Shown here: in pieces, positions 32,101-37,415 of the stretch
How the letters are laid out: the number at the start of each line of letters is the position of its first letter
How positions within the stretch are numbered: position 1 is the first letter of the stretch
Virus record (IMG/VR): IMGVR_UViG_3300027704_000041
Location: 1 to 48,311 of that record
Strand: one strand, 5' to 3'
From: a virus
DNA length: 48,311 bases
The notes under the pieces: generated by a model
Seen by the model: only the letters and a program-made list of their open reading frames with translations
Told to the model about the DNA's origin: nothing
The model's database searches: none
Position numbers and translations under genes: made by a program

Positions 32101-32450
32101 AGGCTTTAGATGCTAGGAATTCATCTATGCAAAGAATAGCTCTAGCTTTAGGTTGGAGATCTTGGGGTGTAGGTGCTGAAAACGAGGAGTTTGATGAGAT
32201 TAAAGAAGAAGCTAAAGCTGTTAGGAAAGCAGAAGGTATAGAAAAAGGTAAACAAACTAGAAAGGATAATAAACTAAAAGAATTACTTGAGTACAATGCT
32301 AAAACGCCTGAAGAAAGAGCGGCTATAGATGCTGAAAAGAAAAGAAAAAGATCTGAGTCAGCGAGAAAAGGAGCTGCTACTAGGAAAGAAAATAAAAGAA
32401 TAAAAGATTCTATATTAACCAGTGATTTAATAAAACTACTACAACAATGA
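23154..32450 (+). CDS. Giant polyvalent (probably ejected) protein with zincin and HAD motifs
   Basis: 3098 residues, nearly a fifth of the window. The start contains GTPLKQAQQYSY. Hydrophobic Gly-rich segments lie around residues 640-860 (for instance LGTLDIGAGIANLGF and LPILAAMVASGGYAALVVG). A zinc-peptidase motif HEIGH at 1153-1157 has possible third ligands at E1213 or E1220. A HAD-type phosphatase domain shows DFDDTL at 2183-2188, ILTARP with T2262, and DD at 2318-2319. The C-terminal ~600 residues are helical with hydrophobic stretches and end in a very basic tail (SARKGAATRKENKR). Giant multi-domain proteins after the gp14-like genes are typically packaged in the head and injected with the DNA. 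No RNA polymerase signature was found. The frame is uninterrupted. Confidence 0.8.
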   Translation: MKGTPLKQAQQYSYNGKDFSIEEIQVAADSSGLSFDDYVSKHKLINDDFQTDPVNVEAVAGSEIQPINTASKLEKSLSDFKFRLTGDRDKNEVKRVDPQIKNVVQDSTNPNQYIKRIPKKIKTAETLEKDIFDDIVNPENIDFGVPGSEVAAAAAVKFEKLQKQGADFLRRISVRRIKNTNKSNILNAASSEEKVTTLLEVLKPSVNKEGVQDFSSTSFIGRVLGSDEEEGKITFDKIFSGTNLEFEEVNQGQFQGDNYAVLNAASGGTTGGFEFIKVKIPGSEGHVVLELNTDSLFTGQQTSALNKANYKLLQDYMTKNASLIKTDRDFFQNKESLRDEARAITEIATENNPIFIEEKQEIKSRFNVLNLDKSTAVNNTEFYKINQLFDGKYSTDRMPYSDETGSSHERGVLADKFDAVSKELSALSDDRIDTLKEKYKAKTIDDLAKMMVLNQEAQTETLGLINKFSQLYIEDNFQSRDTAAALNVGTRMLDLDLNKELESITSTQSTILDKSKENKNIQQIIQDVIDQKGGMTQLQEEQLTIALNNNGIVIDPYDNETYSETTIDENGVETTTVFNKAILSNLKTLYDQAYMDNASYYSIFNTLNDKAQNIADKKNELNVSMDAASRNYDLSEKYISNIALGTLDIGAGIANLGFNVFTGGVYMDEESPFQDLYKTTNRVRGSYVRDVDFSSGAGGAFNSIGNFGKFLMQEGSNQLPILAAMVASGGYAALVVGASSTGQKQMDMTYQLVNGLKDHSHTSMWLTSLGYGLAEGGFAHLTTVPILARAKRNFLKSGKLKGMQALNTSSKNWAKENARGTVTDILLEPLGEIATVGVQNMLDGVDVTRGMDHAGFSGFGFGLLFSGLPFLRGAYNSKFSSYESMSEMRGLQNSINEMGSKLDRMNYGMGDINPNFFKTKKQLMDNMAKKQAKLNKLIESNTTLIQNTLGEEAIGATIFVRNKQFGIQNKIKDIKNNPDIDAATKQKLISDLVADFDIIESRLQDMLSDTNKKKLRTAFVGLEVTNKEKYDNFISEADANLIAKDPDKKHTPEDVKKEAYNLYMKDKFEATDAQAAAEGINISQFNTVDEAVTGVQALVDNGTLDEQVGADFIDGIKNNNADGAAYVDANGVKTTISVMENRIKNEQQFTKTHEIGHQVFWELFTGKGADRIGFGNVSNQLLTSMEMIDNKTYQSFIKDQRIYDGDGNVDPKEVISVFLEYIAQGKFGEKKAKGLSGLFGVLTQQKFKEKYKFDFKGETDSYNFVVNLAKKIQDGTLTKEDIADAKESSVVTDAQTNDIKDFINQTKEAPSDVANSAGTNLEGLLNDFVVGKMNIDRSKKGLPVLPEGFIPKPEKKREKIRSFVNGMLSTDVNGNQVTDFMKSRLVAESDAMGPYVTTISNKIWNGLDPMNREGQTIDTWKQLVATELSTMIQQEYLKPNKEGVTKFQDLDKFVRNRGYFRVFELAKATFKQTAATLGLENVGDVADTEVDLDAEQADLDAAKKLRDSKVDFVNKVKFIDSSNKAVNLPNSVVDAITNNIVKTFKTKKFKNELGTNKFRTELAKEYGGSIGTMFKNVMQRGENFNNDVELTNADKKGNYSQFLSQNFNLIYDLPIDVLNKKYPFLTESTGVRMNAEQIRGHNDAIDKGLSVGKKITDIKSGPFIFEKVKDKIKAKIDYLNYFEGTGVKPNTKGARQLSLADTMGQESAYDIQGDALREAGFKTEAFIQELNKNVGRVAFSSVRGLDFGKQSQFYASLPGVASMLDPSSTNWADPKKVETTFREILKDQLPNFTNSEVNAIAKELAAYAKKFNLVDPIVKDGAKDSGILLDYISDMFSENQVNQALRSFLNLNEAIAQGFENDVRIQRHRAIPLDYIRQFDNDPVRQRQAIIDVIQNKPMYAGAGKIGDGRYQVFENTNDFYKHLNTLPGIEIDIPNSRKSTQSWLKINGKEVAQSEITLIAETSAGGLKDKNFTGRLEQAKNARRYVKGMMELVVDGEYDNMDLAMLVKQMDSQMTAPLKRAANLEYIVPGLNPKNARYEHMIPTNFVLMNLVDYYKNDRANADTKADELFEEYKVAIIPKKMDDFLTKVGLQSKMNLGYKIGDPAFKRYYNIRTWGNKNFVAITSINPDATTKIIGESWEIAGKAVNKQNLFQELQQYRAETKAVELGSKVAFSAKGISVWDFDDTLAQTKSNVLYTLPDGTKGKIDATEFALQSAELESKGAKFDFSEFTKVMKGKKGPMFEKAVARNKKFGNENVFILTARPQGAANAIHTFLKGIDLDIRLENIVGLADGTAKAKADWMITKIADGYNDFYFADDAIKNVKAVKQIYDNFDIKGRVQLAKVAFSKGLSEDFNSMMERQKGVDPNKTFSEVVARRRGKKKGGFKFFIPPSAEDFRGLTQYTFAGKGKQGDADQTFFEDALMAPYFKGIAAIESSRQSIKNDTSGLLKMYKPVVKKLNKLIPGGDFTYDAAIRVYLWTEAGIEIPGISKRDQKKLHDLVKNDSDLSGYAAGLLTVSKVDVWPEPSKYWDTQTTLSDLQNLTDKVNRKQYLSEFIENVDTIFSEKNLFKIEALYGKATRSAIEDSIYAMKTGSNRTTGSNSINNSWLNWINNSVGTIMFFNRRSALLQLISSTNFINWSDNNVLQAGLAFANQPQYWKDFVMIFNSDKLKQRRGGLKSDVQSAEIANAAKNTKDKANAAISYLLKIGFTPTQIADSFAIASGGASFYRNRVKTYTKKGMSKADAEAAAFQDFSKVSDEAQQSGDPALVSQQQRSTAGRLILAFQNTPMQYTRLMKKAGQDIINGRGDFKTNFSKIIYYGAVQNLIFNALQQALFALIPGFDDDDTDESLEISQSRKQANILNGMMDSIIRGSGIYGAIATTLKNTIRKFYQQEKKGFTADHTYTIIEAANISPPVGSKLRKIYSAIQTYRFNKDVIAKHPWDLTIEGRYNPSPNYEIMGSLASALVNIPLDRVMIESRGIAEALDARNSSMQRIALALGWRSWGVGAENEEFDEIKEEAKAVRKAEGIEKGKQTRKDNKLKELLEYNAKTPEERAAIDAEKKRKRSESARKGAATRKENKRIKDSILTSDLIKLLQQ

Positions 32451-33670
32451 AAAAACTCTTACTAACATTAACATTACTAACAACAACAATAGCTTTTTCT
32501 CAATCTCCTGAAGCTTTAGGTAAACAAAAATTCTTTAAAGGTTTATATGAAGATTTTTTAAAGTACAGTACAGTTTATGGAGCTGGTGATATAAGTAATT
32601 CAATTGAAGCATCAGAGTCTACTTTCTTCTTAAGAACTAATCCTGACGGAAGTCTATATTCTATTCCAGACGTAGTAGATAACACACCTGTTTTCCCTTA
32701 TGATTATAGATATGGATTTGGAATTAGAAAATTAGCTAGATTCGATTACGAAAGAAAACCTAAAAACTTTTATGATGGTACAGAAAATCAATTAGCTTTC
32801 TCTGCACCTACATCTGCTTTTAAAGGTTTAGAATATCAATTCCACTTTGAAAAAGAAAGATGGAGAGGTGAAGATTTTACTAACTTTAATTACTTCCTAA
32901 AACATACAGGTAAATACCACATTGTAAAGATACAAGCTAGAGAAGTAGGTAAGATCAACTTAAACTATAACTCAGCCGAGGTTAGAGCTAGATTGCCAAT
33001 AGGCAAGAAGTTTTCTATATCAGCAGGAGCTATAGTAAGAGGACATGAAAGAGCGTATGGATATAATCCAGTAGAAATATGGTTAAATGAAACAACAACA
33101 ATAACAGGCCCAGATGGTGATACTCAAGAGTTTCCAGTTAATCAATGGTATGGGTTAGGTAGAGAATATGGATACACAGACCACTTTACAGAAACAACAA
33201 CAGATGGAGTAACTACTCAAGATTGGATATGGAGAGATGCAGATGGGAATCAAGTAGCGTCTTCTGATCTAGACTTTAGAGAAAGAATAATGCCAGGATT
33301 AATGAATCGTTTTAACGGTGAAGCTTGGGATGAATTGGATGCATGGGTAGAAGTAGCTCCAGTAGTAGGTGTTGATTTTTACCATTATAAAAGAAATTTT
33401 TGGTTACACGCATACGCAAACTACATTTTACCTTATCACAAATATATAGCTGGAGAGGAAAAATTTAGCTACCTTAATAGAAACAATTGGGGTAAAGGTG
33501 GATTAATACTAGACAATGAATTAGAGCAATGGAATGATTATTCTGCAGGAATTAGCTTAGGAACAAAAATAGGGAAAAATTTAGGAATATTTGTTGAAGG
33601 AGAATATTCTAAAATGTGGGACAGTGAATTGTTCCAAACAACATTTGGATTAAATTACACATTTAAATAA
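32447..33670 (+). CDS. Predicted outer-membrane beta-barrel protein
   Basis: 407 residues, overlapping the giant gene's stop by four bases (ATGA). Residues 1-19 are a Bacteroidota-style signal peptide (MKKLLLTLTLLTTTIAFSQS). The mature part is rich in alternating hydrophobic/aromatic strands (FHFEKERW, KYHIVKIQAREVGK, VGVDFYHYKRNFWLHAYANY), and the last strands end FGLNYTFK, the kind of C-terminal aromatic strand recognised by the outer-membrane assembly machinery. It lies before the lysis/export genes. Possible roles are superinfection exclusion (masking or replacing a receptor), envelope weakening at lysis, or nutrient uptake; none is shown. A secreted non-barrel beta protein is the alternative. 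Confidence 0.65.
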   Translation: MKKLLLTLTLLTTTIAFSQSPEALGKQKFFKGLYEDFLKYSTVYGAGDISNSIEASESTFFLRTNPDGSLYSIPDVVDNTPVFPYDYRYGFGIRKLARFDYERKPKNFYDGTENQLAFSAPTSAFKGLEYQFHFEKERWRGEDFTNFNYFLKHTGKYHIVKIQAREVGKINLNYNSAEVRARLPIGKKFSISAGAIVRGHERAYGYNPVEIWLNETTTITGPDGDTQEFPVNQWYGLGREYGYTDHFTETTTDGVTTQDWIWRDADGNQVASSDLDFRERIMPGLMNRFNGEAWDELDAWVEVAPVVGVDFYHYKRNFWLHAYANYILPYHKYIAGEEKFSYLNRNNWGKGGLILDNELEQWNDYSAGISLGTKIGKNLGIFVEGEYSKMWDSELFQTTFGLNYTFK

Positions 33671-33673
33671 AAC

Positions 33674-33961
33674 ATGAGCGCACCACAGATAGGAGAAGGG
33701 ACTAAAGTAACTGTTGATTTAAAAACAATAAGTCTTATAGTCGGAGGAGCTATATCTTTAGCTAGCATGTATTTTGTAATGCAAGCGGATATTGCGGAGG
33801 CAAAAACATTGCCCAAGCCGTCAATAGAAAGAATAGAATATGATTTAAAAGATGAGTTAATTCGTCAGACTATAATGGATACTCAAGAAGATGTTGACAA
33901 CATACTTGACAAGCTAGAGAAACTTGATGAAAGATTGTATGAGATAAGTAAAAATAGATAA
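33674..33961 (+). CDS. Membrane-anchored coiled-coil protein (holin/spanin-like)
   Basis: 95 residues. A single hydrophobic segment at about residues 19-37 (ISLIVGGAISLASMYFVM) is followed by an acidic periplasm-facing-type coiled coil (KDELIRQTIMDTQEDVDNIL). Topology matches a type II membrane protein with the C-terminus outside, as in inner-membrane spanins or some small holins. It lies between the outer-membrane protein and the endolysin cluster, four bases after the former. Lysis role is inferred. Confidence 0.6.
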   Translation: MSAPQIGEGTKVTVDLKTISLIVGGAISLASMYFVMQADIAEAKTLPKPSIERIEYDLKDELIRQTIMDTQEDVDNILDKLEKLDERLYEISKNR

Positions 33962-33962
33962 C

Positions 33963-34367
33963 ATGAAACTAATTAAATTTATATTAATCATATTTACAAT
34001 GAGCTCATATGCTCAATCTGACGTACCTGATAAGTATTGGATAACTGACGCTACTTTTGCTGAAGCTGTAAAAGGTAATGCATTTGAAGACAAAGACATA
34101 GTTGTTGTTGAATTCTGGGCAGAGTTTAATAAAGTTAATTGCTTTGTTGACTGGGACAAGCTAGATGTACCTTATTATAGAGTTAATATAGCTGATGCTC
34201 CAGAAGCGAAGAAGAAATACAGAGTACGTATGGCTCCTACTATAATAATATTTAAACAAGGTTCAAAAGAAAAAGTTTTCAAAGCAGGTTTAGATCTACT
34301 ATTACCTACAAATCTAAAAGAAATACAAGAAACAATAAATGAAATTAATACTGCTTCTAGCTTTTAG
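33963..34367 (+). CDS. Exported thioredoxin-fold protein lacking CxxC
   Basis: 134 residues. Signal peptide MKLIKFILIIFTMSSYAQS, then a thioredoxin-like pattern: IVVVEFWAEFNKVNCF (beta strand then helix), PYYRVNIADAPEAKKKYRVR, and MAPTIIIFKQGSKEKVF carrying the cis-proline APT motif, followed by a closing helix. The WCxxC active site is replaced by FWAEFNKVNC, leaving a single cysteine, so disulfide exchange of the usual kind is unlikely. Export to the periplasm is expected. It might scaffold another protein or act as a single-Cys redox or binding partner. It overlaps the next gene by 29 bases. Confidence 0.6.
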   Translation: MKLIKFILIIFTMSSYAQSDVPDKYWITDATFAEAVKGNAFEDKDIVVVEFWAEFNKVNCFVDWDKLDVPYYRVNIADAPEAKKKYRVRMAPTIIIFKQGSKEKVFKAGLDLLLPTNLKEIQETINEINTASSF

Positions 34368-34674
34368 TATACTAACAACAAGCATGTCGGCTCAAATAGC
34401 TGAAGATAAATATAAACATTACTTTGCTGGCGTAGCTACGAGCGGAGTTGCTTATAGATACGTATACGAAAAAACTAAAAATAAAAACAAAGCTTTAATC
34501 TACAGTATTGGTACGGCAATAATAGTTGGCGCGATAAAAGAAACTGTTGATTCTACTCAAAAAGGTAACAAGTTTGACCCCGAGGACTTGTTAGCTACCA
34601 CTTTAGGTGGTTTAACTGTTGGGATAACCATTAAATTGTTTGACAATGATAAAAATAACAAAAAAATTTTTTAA
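34339..34674 (+). CDS. Exported YfiM/DUF2279-like protein
   Basis: 111 residues. Signal peptide MKLILLLAFSILTTSMSAQ, then DKYKHYFAGVATSGVAYRYV, IVGAIKETVDSTQKGNKFD and EDLLATTLGGLTVGITI. The spacing DKxxH...KE-x-x-D...DLLATxxGG matches, from memory, the YfiM-type periplasmic/lipoprotein family found in many Bacteroidota and their phages. The motif pairs charged residues with membrane-like Gly-rich helices. Located in the lysis region, it may act in the envelope at infection or lysis. It overlaps the preceding gene by 29 bases, suggesting coupled translation. Confidence 0.6.
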   Translation: MKLILLLAFSILTTSMSAQIAEDKYKHYFAGVATSGVAYRYVYEKTKNKNKALIYSIGTAIIVGAIKETVDSTQKGNKFDPEDLLATTLGGLTVGITIKLFDNDKNNKKIF

Positions 34675-34879
34675 AGATATTTGGAAATATTTCTGGAGTA
34701 AAACTACTATAGATGAAAAAGCTATAGCTACAATTAAAGAAACTAAGAAGAGAGTTAAAGCCATCAAAACTGAGATGGAAGATGTAGCTGAAGCTATCAA
34801 AGAAGTTGGTGATCAAATTGGAGACATTGGTGATGCTGCTGCTGGTAAGTCTAGAAAAGGTAGAAAAAAATCTAAATAA
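34646..34879 (+). CDS. Small basic coiled-coil protein
   Basis: 77 residues from the ATG at 34646 (MIKITKKFFKDIWKYFW); an upstream TTG at 34640 is a less likely start. It has a basic aromatic N-terminus, a helical acidic/basic repeat (ATIKETKKRVKAIKTEMEDV) and a Lys/Arg-rich C-terminus (GKSRKGRKKSK). Such a layout suggests an amphipathic, membrane- or nucleic-acid-binding peptide. It overlaps the preceding gene by 29 bases and shares one base with the following endolysin start (TAATG), so it belongs to the lysis operon. A holin-like or spanin-like role is possible; no transmembrane helix is clear. Confidence 0.55.
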   Translation: MIKITKKFFKDIWKYFWSKTTIDEKAIATIKETKKRVKAIKTEMEDVAEAIKEVGDQIGDIGDAAAGKSRKGRKKSK

Positions 34880-35340
34880 TGAAAAAAATTAGTAAACACG
34901 TTAGCTACCGAGAAGGTATGTATAGCAGAACGGCAGAAAGACTTGGAATACAAAATGATCCTACGGATGACCATTTAACAAACATGGAGATTACAGCTGA
35001 AAAGCTATTTGAACCTCTTAGAGATCACGTAGGAGCTCCAGTTAAGATCAATTCGTTCTATCGTGGACCTAAACTTAACAAAGCTATAGGAGGTTCTAAA
35101 AAATCTCAGCATATGTCTGGTCAAGCTATGGATATTGATGATACATTTGGTCACATGTCTAATGCTGATATGTATTATTGGATAAAAGATAATTTAAGCT
35201 TTGATCAAATTATTTGGGAGTTTGGTACAAGTGAAAATCCTAATTGGTTACACGTATCATACGTTAGTGAAGAAGAAAATAGAAACAGATGTTTACAAGC
35301 ATATAAATCAAACGGTAAAACAAAATACAAAGTAATATGA
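34879..35340 (+). CDS. Peptidoglycan peptidase (M15-type endolysin)
   Basis: 153 residues. The zinc-site pattern of M15 peptidases is present: SQHMSGQAMDID with H78 and D85, then the downstream NWLH with H125; E114 in IIWEF is the likely catalytic acid. It should cleave peptide cross-links in the cell wall at the end of infection. No signal peptide is seen, so a holin or another export route would be needed; the neighbouring membrane proteins could provide it. It shares its last bases with the next start (ATGA). Confidence 0.85.
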   Translation: MKKISKHVSYREGMYSRTAERLGIQNDPTDDHLTNMEITAEKLFEPLRDHVGAPVKINSFYRGPKLNKAIGGSKKSQHMSGQAMDIDDTFGHMSNADMYYWIKDNLSFDQIIWEFGTSENPNWLHVSYVSEEENRNRCLQAYKSNGKTKYKVI

Positions 35341-35522
35341 ACTCACCATTATACAAAAAAGGATGTGGACCAAGGAATCTAGGCGCGTCAAAAGCTTCAC
35401 CTTTTAAAAAAGCACCATCATGCTGGGAAGGTTATAAAGCTGAAGGCAAAAAAAAATCACCAAGCGGTAAGAAAACCTCTGGTGGCAGTACTAAAATGGT
35501 TAACAACTGTGTAAAAAAATAA
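35337..35522 (+). CDS. Small Lys/Gly/Ser-rich protein
   Basis: 61 residues, MNSPLYKKGCGPRN..., ending GGSTKMVNNCVKK, with four cysteines. It is basic and disordered-looking, and the N-terminal 'SPLYKKG' recalls 'YKKGSPLK' and 'TPLKQ' at the starts of two internal virion proteins here. Start overlaps the endolysin stop (ATGA). The role is unknown; a small virion-packaged or DNA-binding peptide is possible. Confidence 0.55.
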   Translation: MNSPLYKKGCGPRNLGASKASPFKKAPSCWEGYKAEGKKKSPSGKKTSGGSTKMVNNCVKK

Positions 35523-35524
35523 TT

Positions 35525-35650
35525 ATGGCAGCAAAATTCAAACCACATAAAATGTACAGTAAAGATAAAATTGTTAAGATGGCTAAAACAATGAAAGAAC
35601 ACTTGGACTTAAAAGAAAAAGGATTCAATCATGATAGCAGACGTAAATAA
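35525..35650 (+). CDS. 41-residue basic small protein
   Basis: ATG at 35525 begins MAAKFKPHKMYSKDKIVKMA, ending in DLKEKGFNHDSRRK before TAA at 35648-35650. It starts two bases after the preceding stop, follows an A/T-rich AATTATGG leader and ends just before the convergent terminator, as the last gene of the plus-strand arm. Strongly basic, with a repeated Lys/Met pattern. Function unknown. Confidence 0.6.
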   Translation: MAAKFKPHKMYSKDKIVKMAKTMKEHLDLKEKGFNHDSRRK

Positions 35651-35654
35651 AAAA

Positions 35655-35682
35655 AGGGAGGCTAACTAAACCTCCCTATTTT
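35655..35682. terminator. Bidirectional terminator at convergent junction
   Basis: A 7-bp stem AGGGAGG/CCTCCCT with a 9-base loop is flanked by AAAAA on its left and TATTTT on its right. It can therefore act as an intrinsic terminator for the plus-strand late operon and, read in reverse, for the minus-strand nrdA operon. Confidence 0.85.
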
Positions 35683-35701
35683 AACTAACTAACTAACTAA
35701 C
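35682..35701. repeat. (TAAC)n repeat, stops in all frames
   Basis: Five tandem copies of TAAC (TAACTAACTAACTAACTAAC). The 4-base period places TAA in all three plus-strand frames and TTAG-derived TAG in all three minus-strand frames. It includes the nrdA stop codon at 35697-35699. Confidence 0.8.
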
Positions 35702-37415
35702 CATCACACGCAACGCAATCTTCGTTCATCGCTTGCTGTGCAATATCTCCACGTAAGACAGATTCTGTCCTCGTATAATATAAGGTTTTAACACCTTTTT
35801 TCCAAGCATCAAAGTGAACCTTGTTAAGCCATTTAGGCGTAGCTTCACTAGGAAATGCTAAGTTTAAACTCACTGACTGATCTACATATTGCTGTCTCAG
35901 TCCAGCTTGATTGACTAATTCTAGTTGATTAATCTCCTTAAAAGTTTTAAATACCTCCTTTGCGGTGACGTCGTGCGCCATAACAACATCATCAAGCTCA
36001 GTAATGTTTTGTACGCTACCACCGTCGGCCAGTATCTTGTCCCATGTCTCATTATTATTTATTTTAAGTTTTCTTAATAGTTTAACTAATGTAGGGTTTT
36101 TTCTTATAAAAGTACCTCTAGCAGATTGCTCTGTAAAAACGTTTGCTGCCCAAGGTTCTATTCCCGGAGATACGTTACCAGATAACTTAGAATTAGAAAC
36201 GGTGGGAGCAATAGCACGCAAATGAGTATTACGCATACCAGTACCAACACACCAAAGAGGTTCACCATAAATCTCTGCAAGGTCCATTGAAGCTCGCTCA
36301 CTTTCAATTTTAATTTGCGAAAAAATCTTCCTAGTTTCAAACTGAGATAGTAGACCTTCGAAAGCAATACCTTTCTCTTGGAGATACGTGTGCCATCCAA
36401 GTACTCCCAAGCCCAATGCTCTCCCTTTCTGCGCAGATCGTATAGAGTTTTCGAACCCGCGTAATCCTTTGGCTCTTTGAATAAATTCTTCCATAACGCC
36501 GTCAAGAAAGAATATGGCGTCATATATAAGGTTAGTGTCTTTCCATTCTTCATATTTAGCTAAATTTAATGATGACAAACAACATACGAAACTATGATTT
36601 TCATCTGTATGTAATGTTATTTCAGAACATATGTTAGTCATATGAACTTTTAATCCGTTTTGCTTATAAGCTTTAGGATTCTTTTTGTTAACGTTTCCTT
36701 TAAAGAGTATATAAGGTTCTCCAGTTGCTTTTCTTTTTCTAAGCAATTTACTCCACTTGTTTCTAGCTCCTGTATCTCCTTGCTCAAGCTTTCGCATGAA
36801 CTTATCCCCAACAATAGCGCACTGGTGAAGGTTAAGTGACTGTCTGTTAACATCTCCTTTAGGTTCTCGTATTTCCAACCAGTCTTCGAAGTCTTCGTGT
36901 TCGATATTAATGTTAACACTTGCAGCTCCTCTTCGAACTGATCCTTGATTAGTGGCAAGTATTGTTGAGTCATATATTTTACAAAAAGGGACAACTCCGT
37001 CTGATGTTCCATTACCTGTTATTCTAGCGCCAGCGGGTCTAATTTGATTTATACCGATACCTACTCCACCGCCGTGCTTAGCGAGTAACATCATCTCTAA
37101 ATTCTTTTGCCCTATGTCTTGGATAGAGTCTGCAACATCAATGCCAAAGCAACTGATAGGGAGGCCACGGTCAGTACCAGTATTACTAAGTACAGGACTT
37201 GCGAGGCATAACCACCCGTTCCAAATATACTGGAAGAAAGTTTCTGCCATTTCTGGCTTATATAATCGTCTAGCAACTGTCCTCGATACTCTTTCATAAG
37301 CTTCCTTTGGTGTCTCTCCTTCCAATAAATATCCTCCAGATATCGTTTTCTTGTAGACATCTGTGTCTCCCCATCTTGGGTAATCTTCTCCTTTAATCCA
37401 CTCATTATTCCACAT
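35697..37415 (-). CDS. nrdA: Ribonucleotide reductase large subunit, class Ia
   Basis: 572 residues against about 760 for E. coli NrdA; the N-terminal ATP-cone is absent, the protein beginning at MWNNEWIKGEDYPRWGDTDV. Catalytic features: C89 in ISCFG, N261/C263/E265 in TNICSEI, the second redox cysteine in CCLSSLNL (C278/C279), the radical-transfer tyrosines in LYYTRTES, and a C-terminal CVAC pair for electron delivery. It reduces ribonucleoside diphosphates to supply dNTPs, with NrdB as partner. Lack of the ATP-cone predicts loss of dATP feedback inhibition, common in phage versions. It overlaps the upstream gene by 11 bases and ends at the all-frame stop repeat and terminator. Confidence 0.93.
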   Translation of the reverse strand: MWNNEWIKGEDYPRWGDTDVYKKTISGGYLLEGETPKEAYERVSRTVARRLYKPEMAETFFQYIWNGWLCLASPVLSNTGTDRGLPISCFGIDVADSIQDIGQKNLEMMLLAKHGGGVGIGINQIRPAGARITGNGTSDGVVPFCKIYDSTILATNQGSVRRGAASVNINIEHEDFEDWLEIREPKGDVNRQSLNLHQCAIVGDKFMRKLEQGDTGARNKWSKLLRKRKATGEPYILFKGNVNKKNPKAYKQNGLKVHMTNICSEITLHTDENHSFVCCLSSLNLAKYEEWKDTNLIYDAIFFLDGVMEEFIQRAKGLRGFENSIRSAQKGRALGLGVLGWHTYLQEKGIAFEGLLSQFETRKIFSQIKIESERASMDLAEIYGEPLWCVGTGMRNTHLRAIAPTVSNSKLSGNVSPGIEPWAANVFTEQSARGTFIRKNPTLVKLLRKLKINNNETWDKILADGGSVQNITELDDVVMAHDVTAKEVFKTFKEINQLELVNQAGLRQQYVDQSVSLNLAFPSEATPKWLNKVHFDAWKKGVKTLYYTRTESVLRGDIAQQAMNEDCVACDG

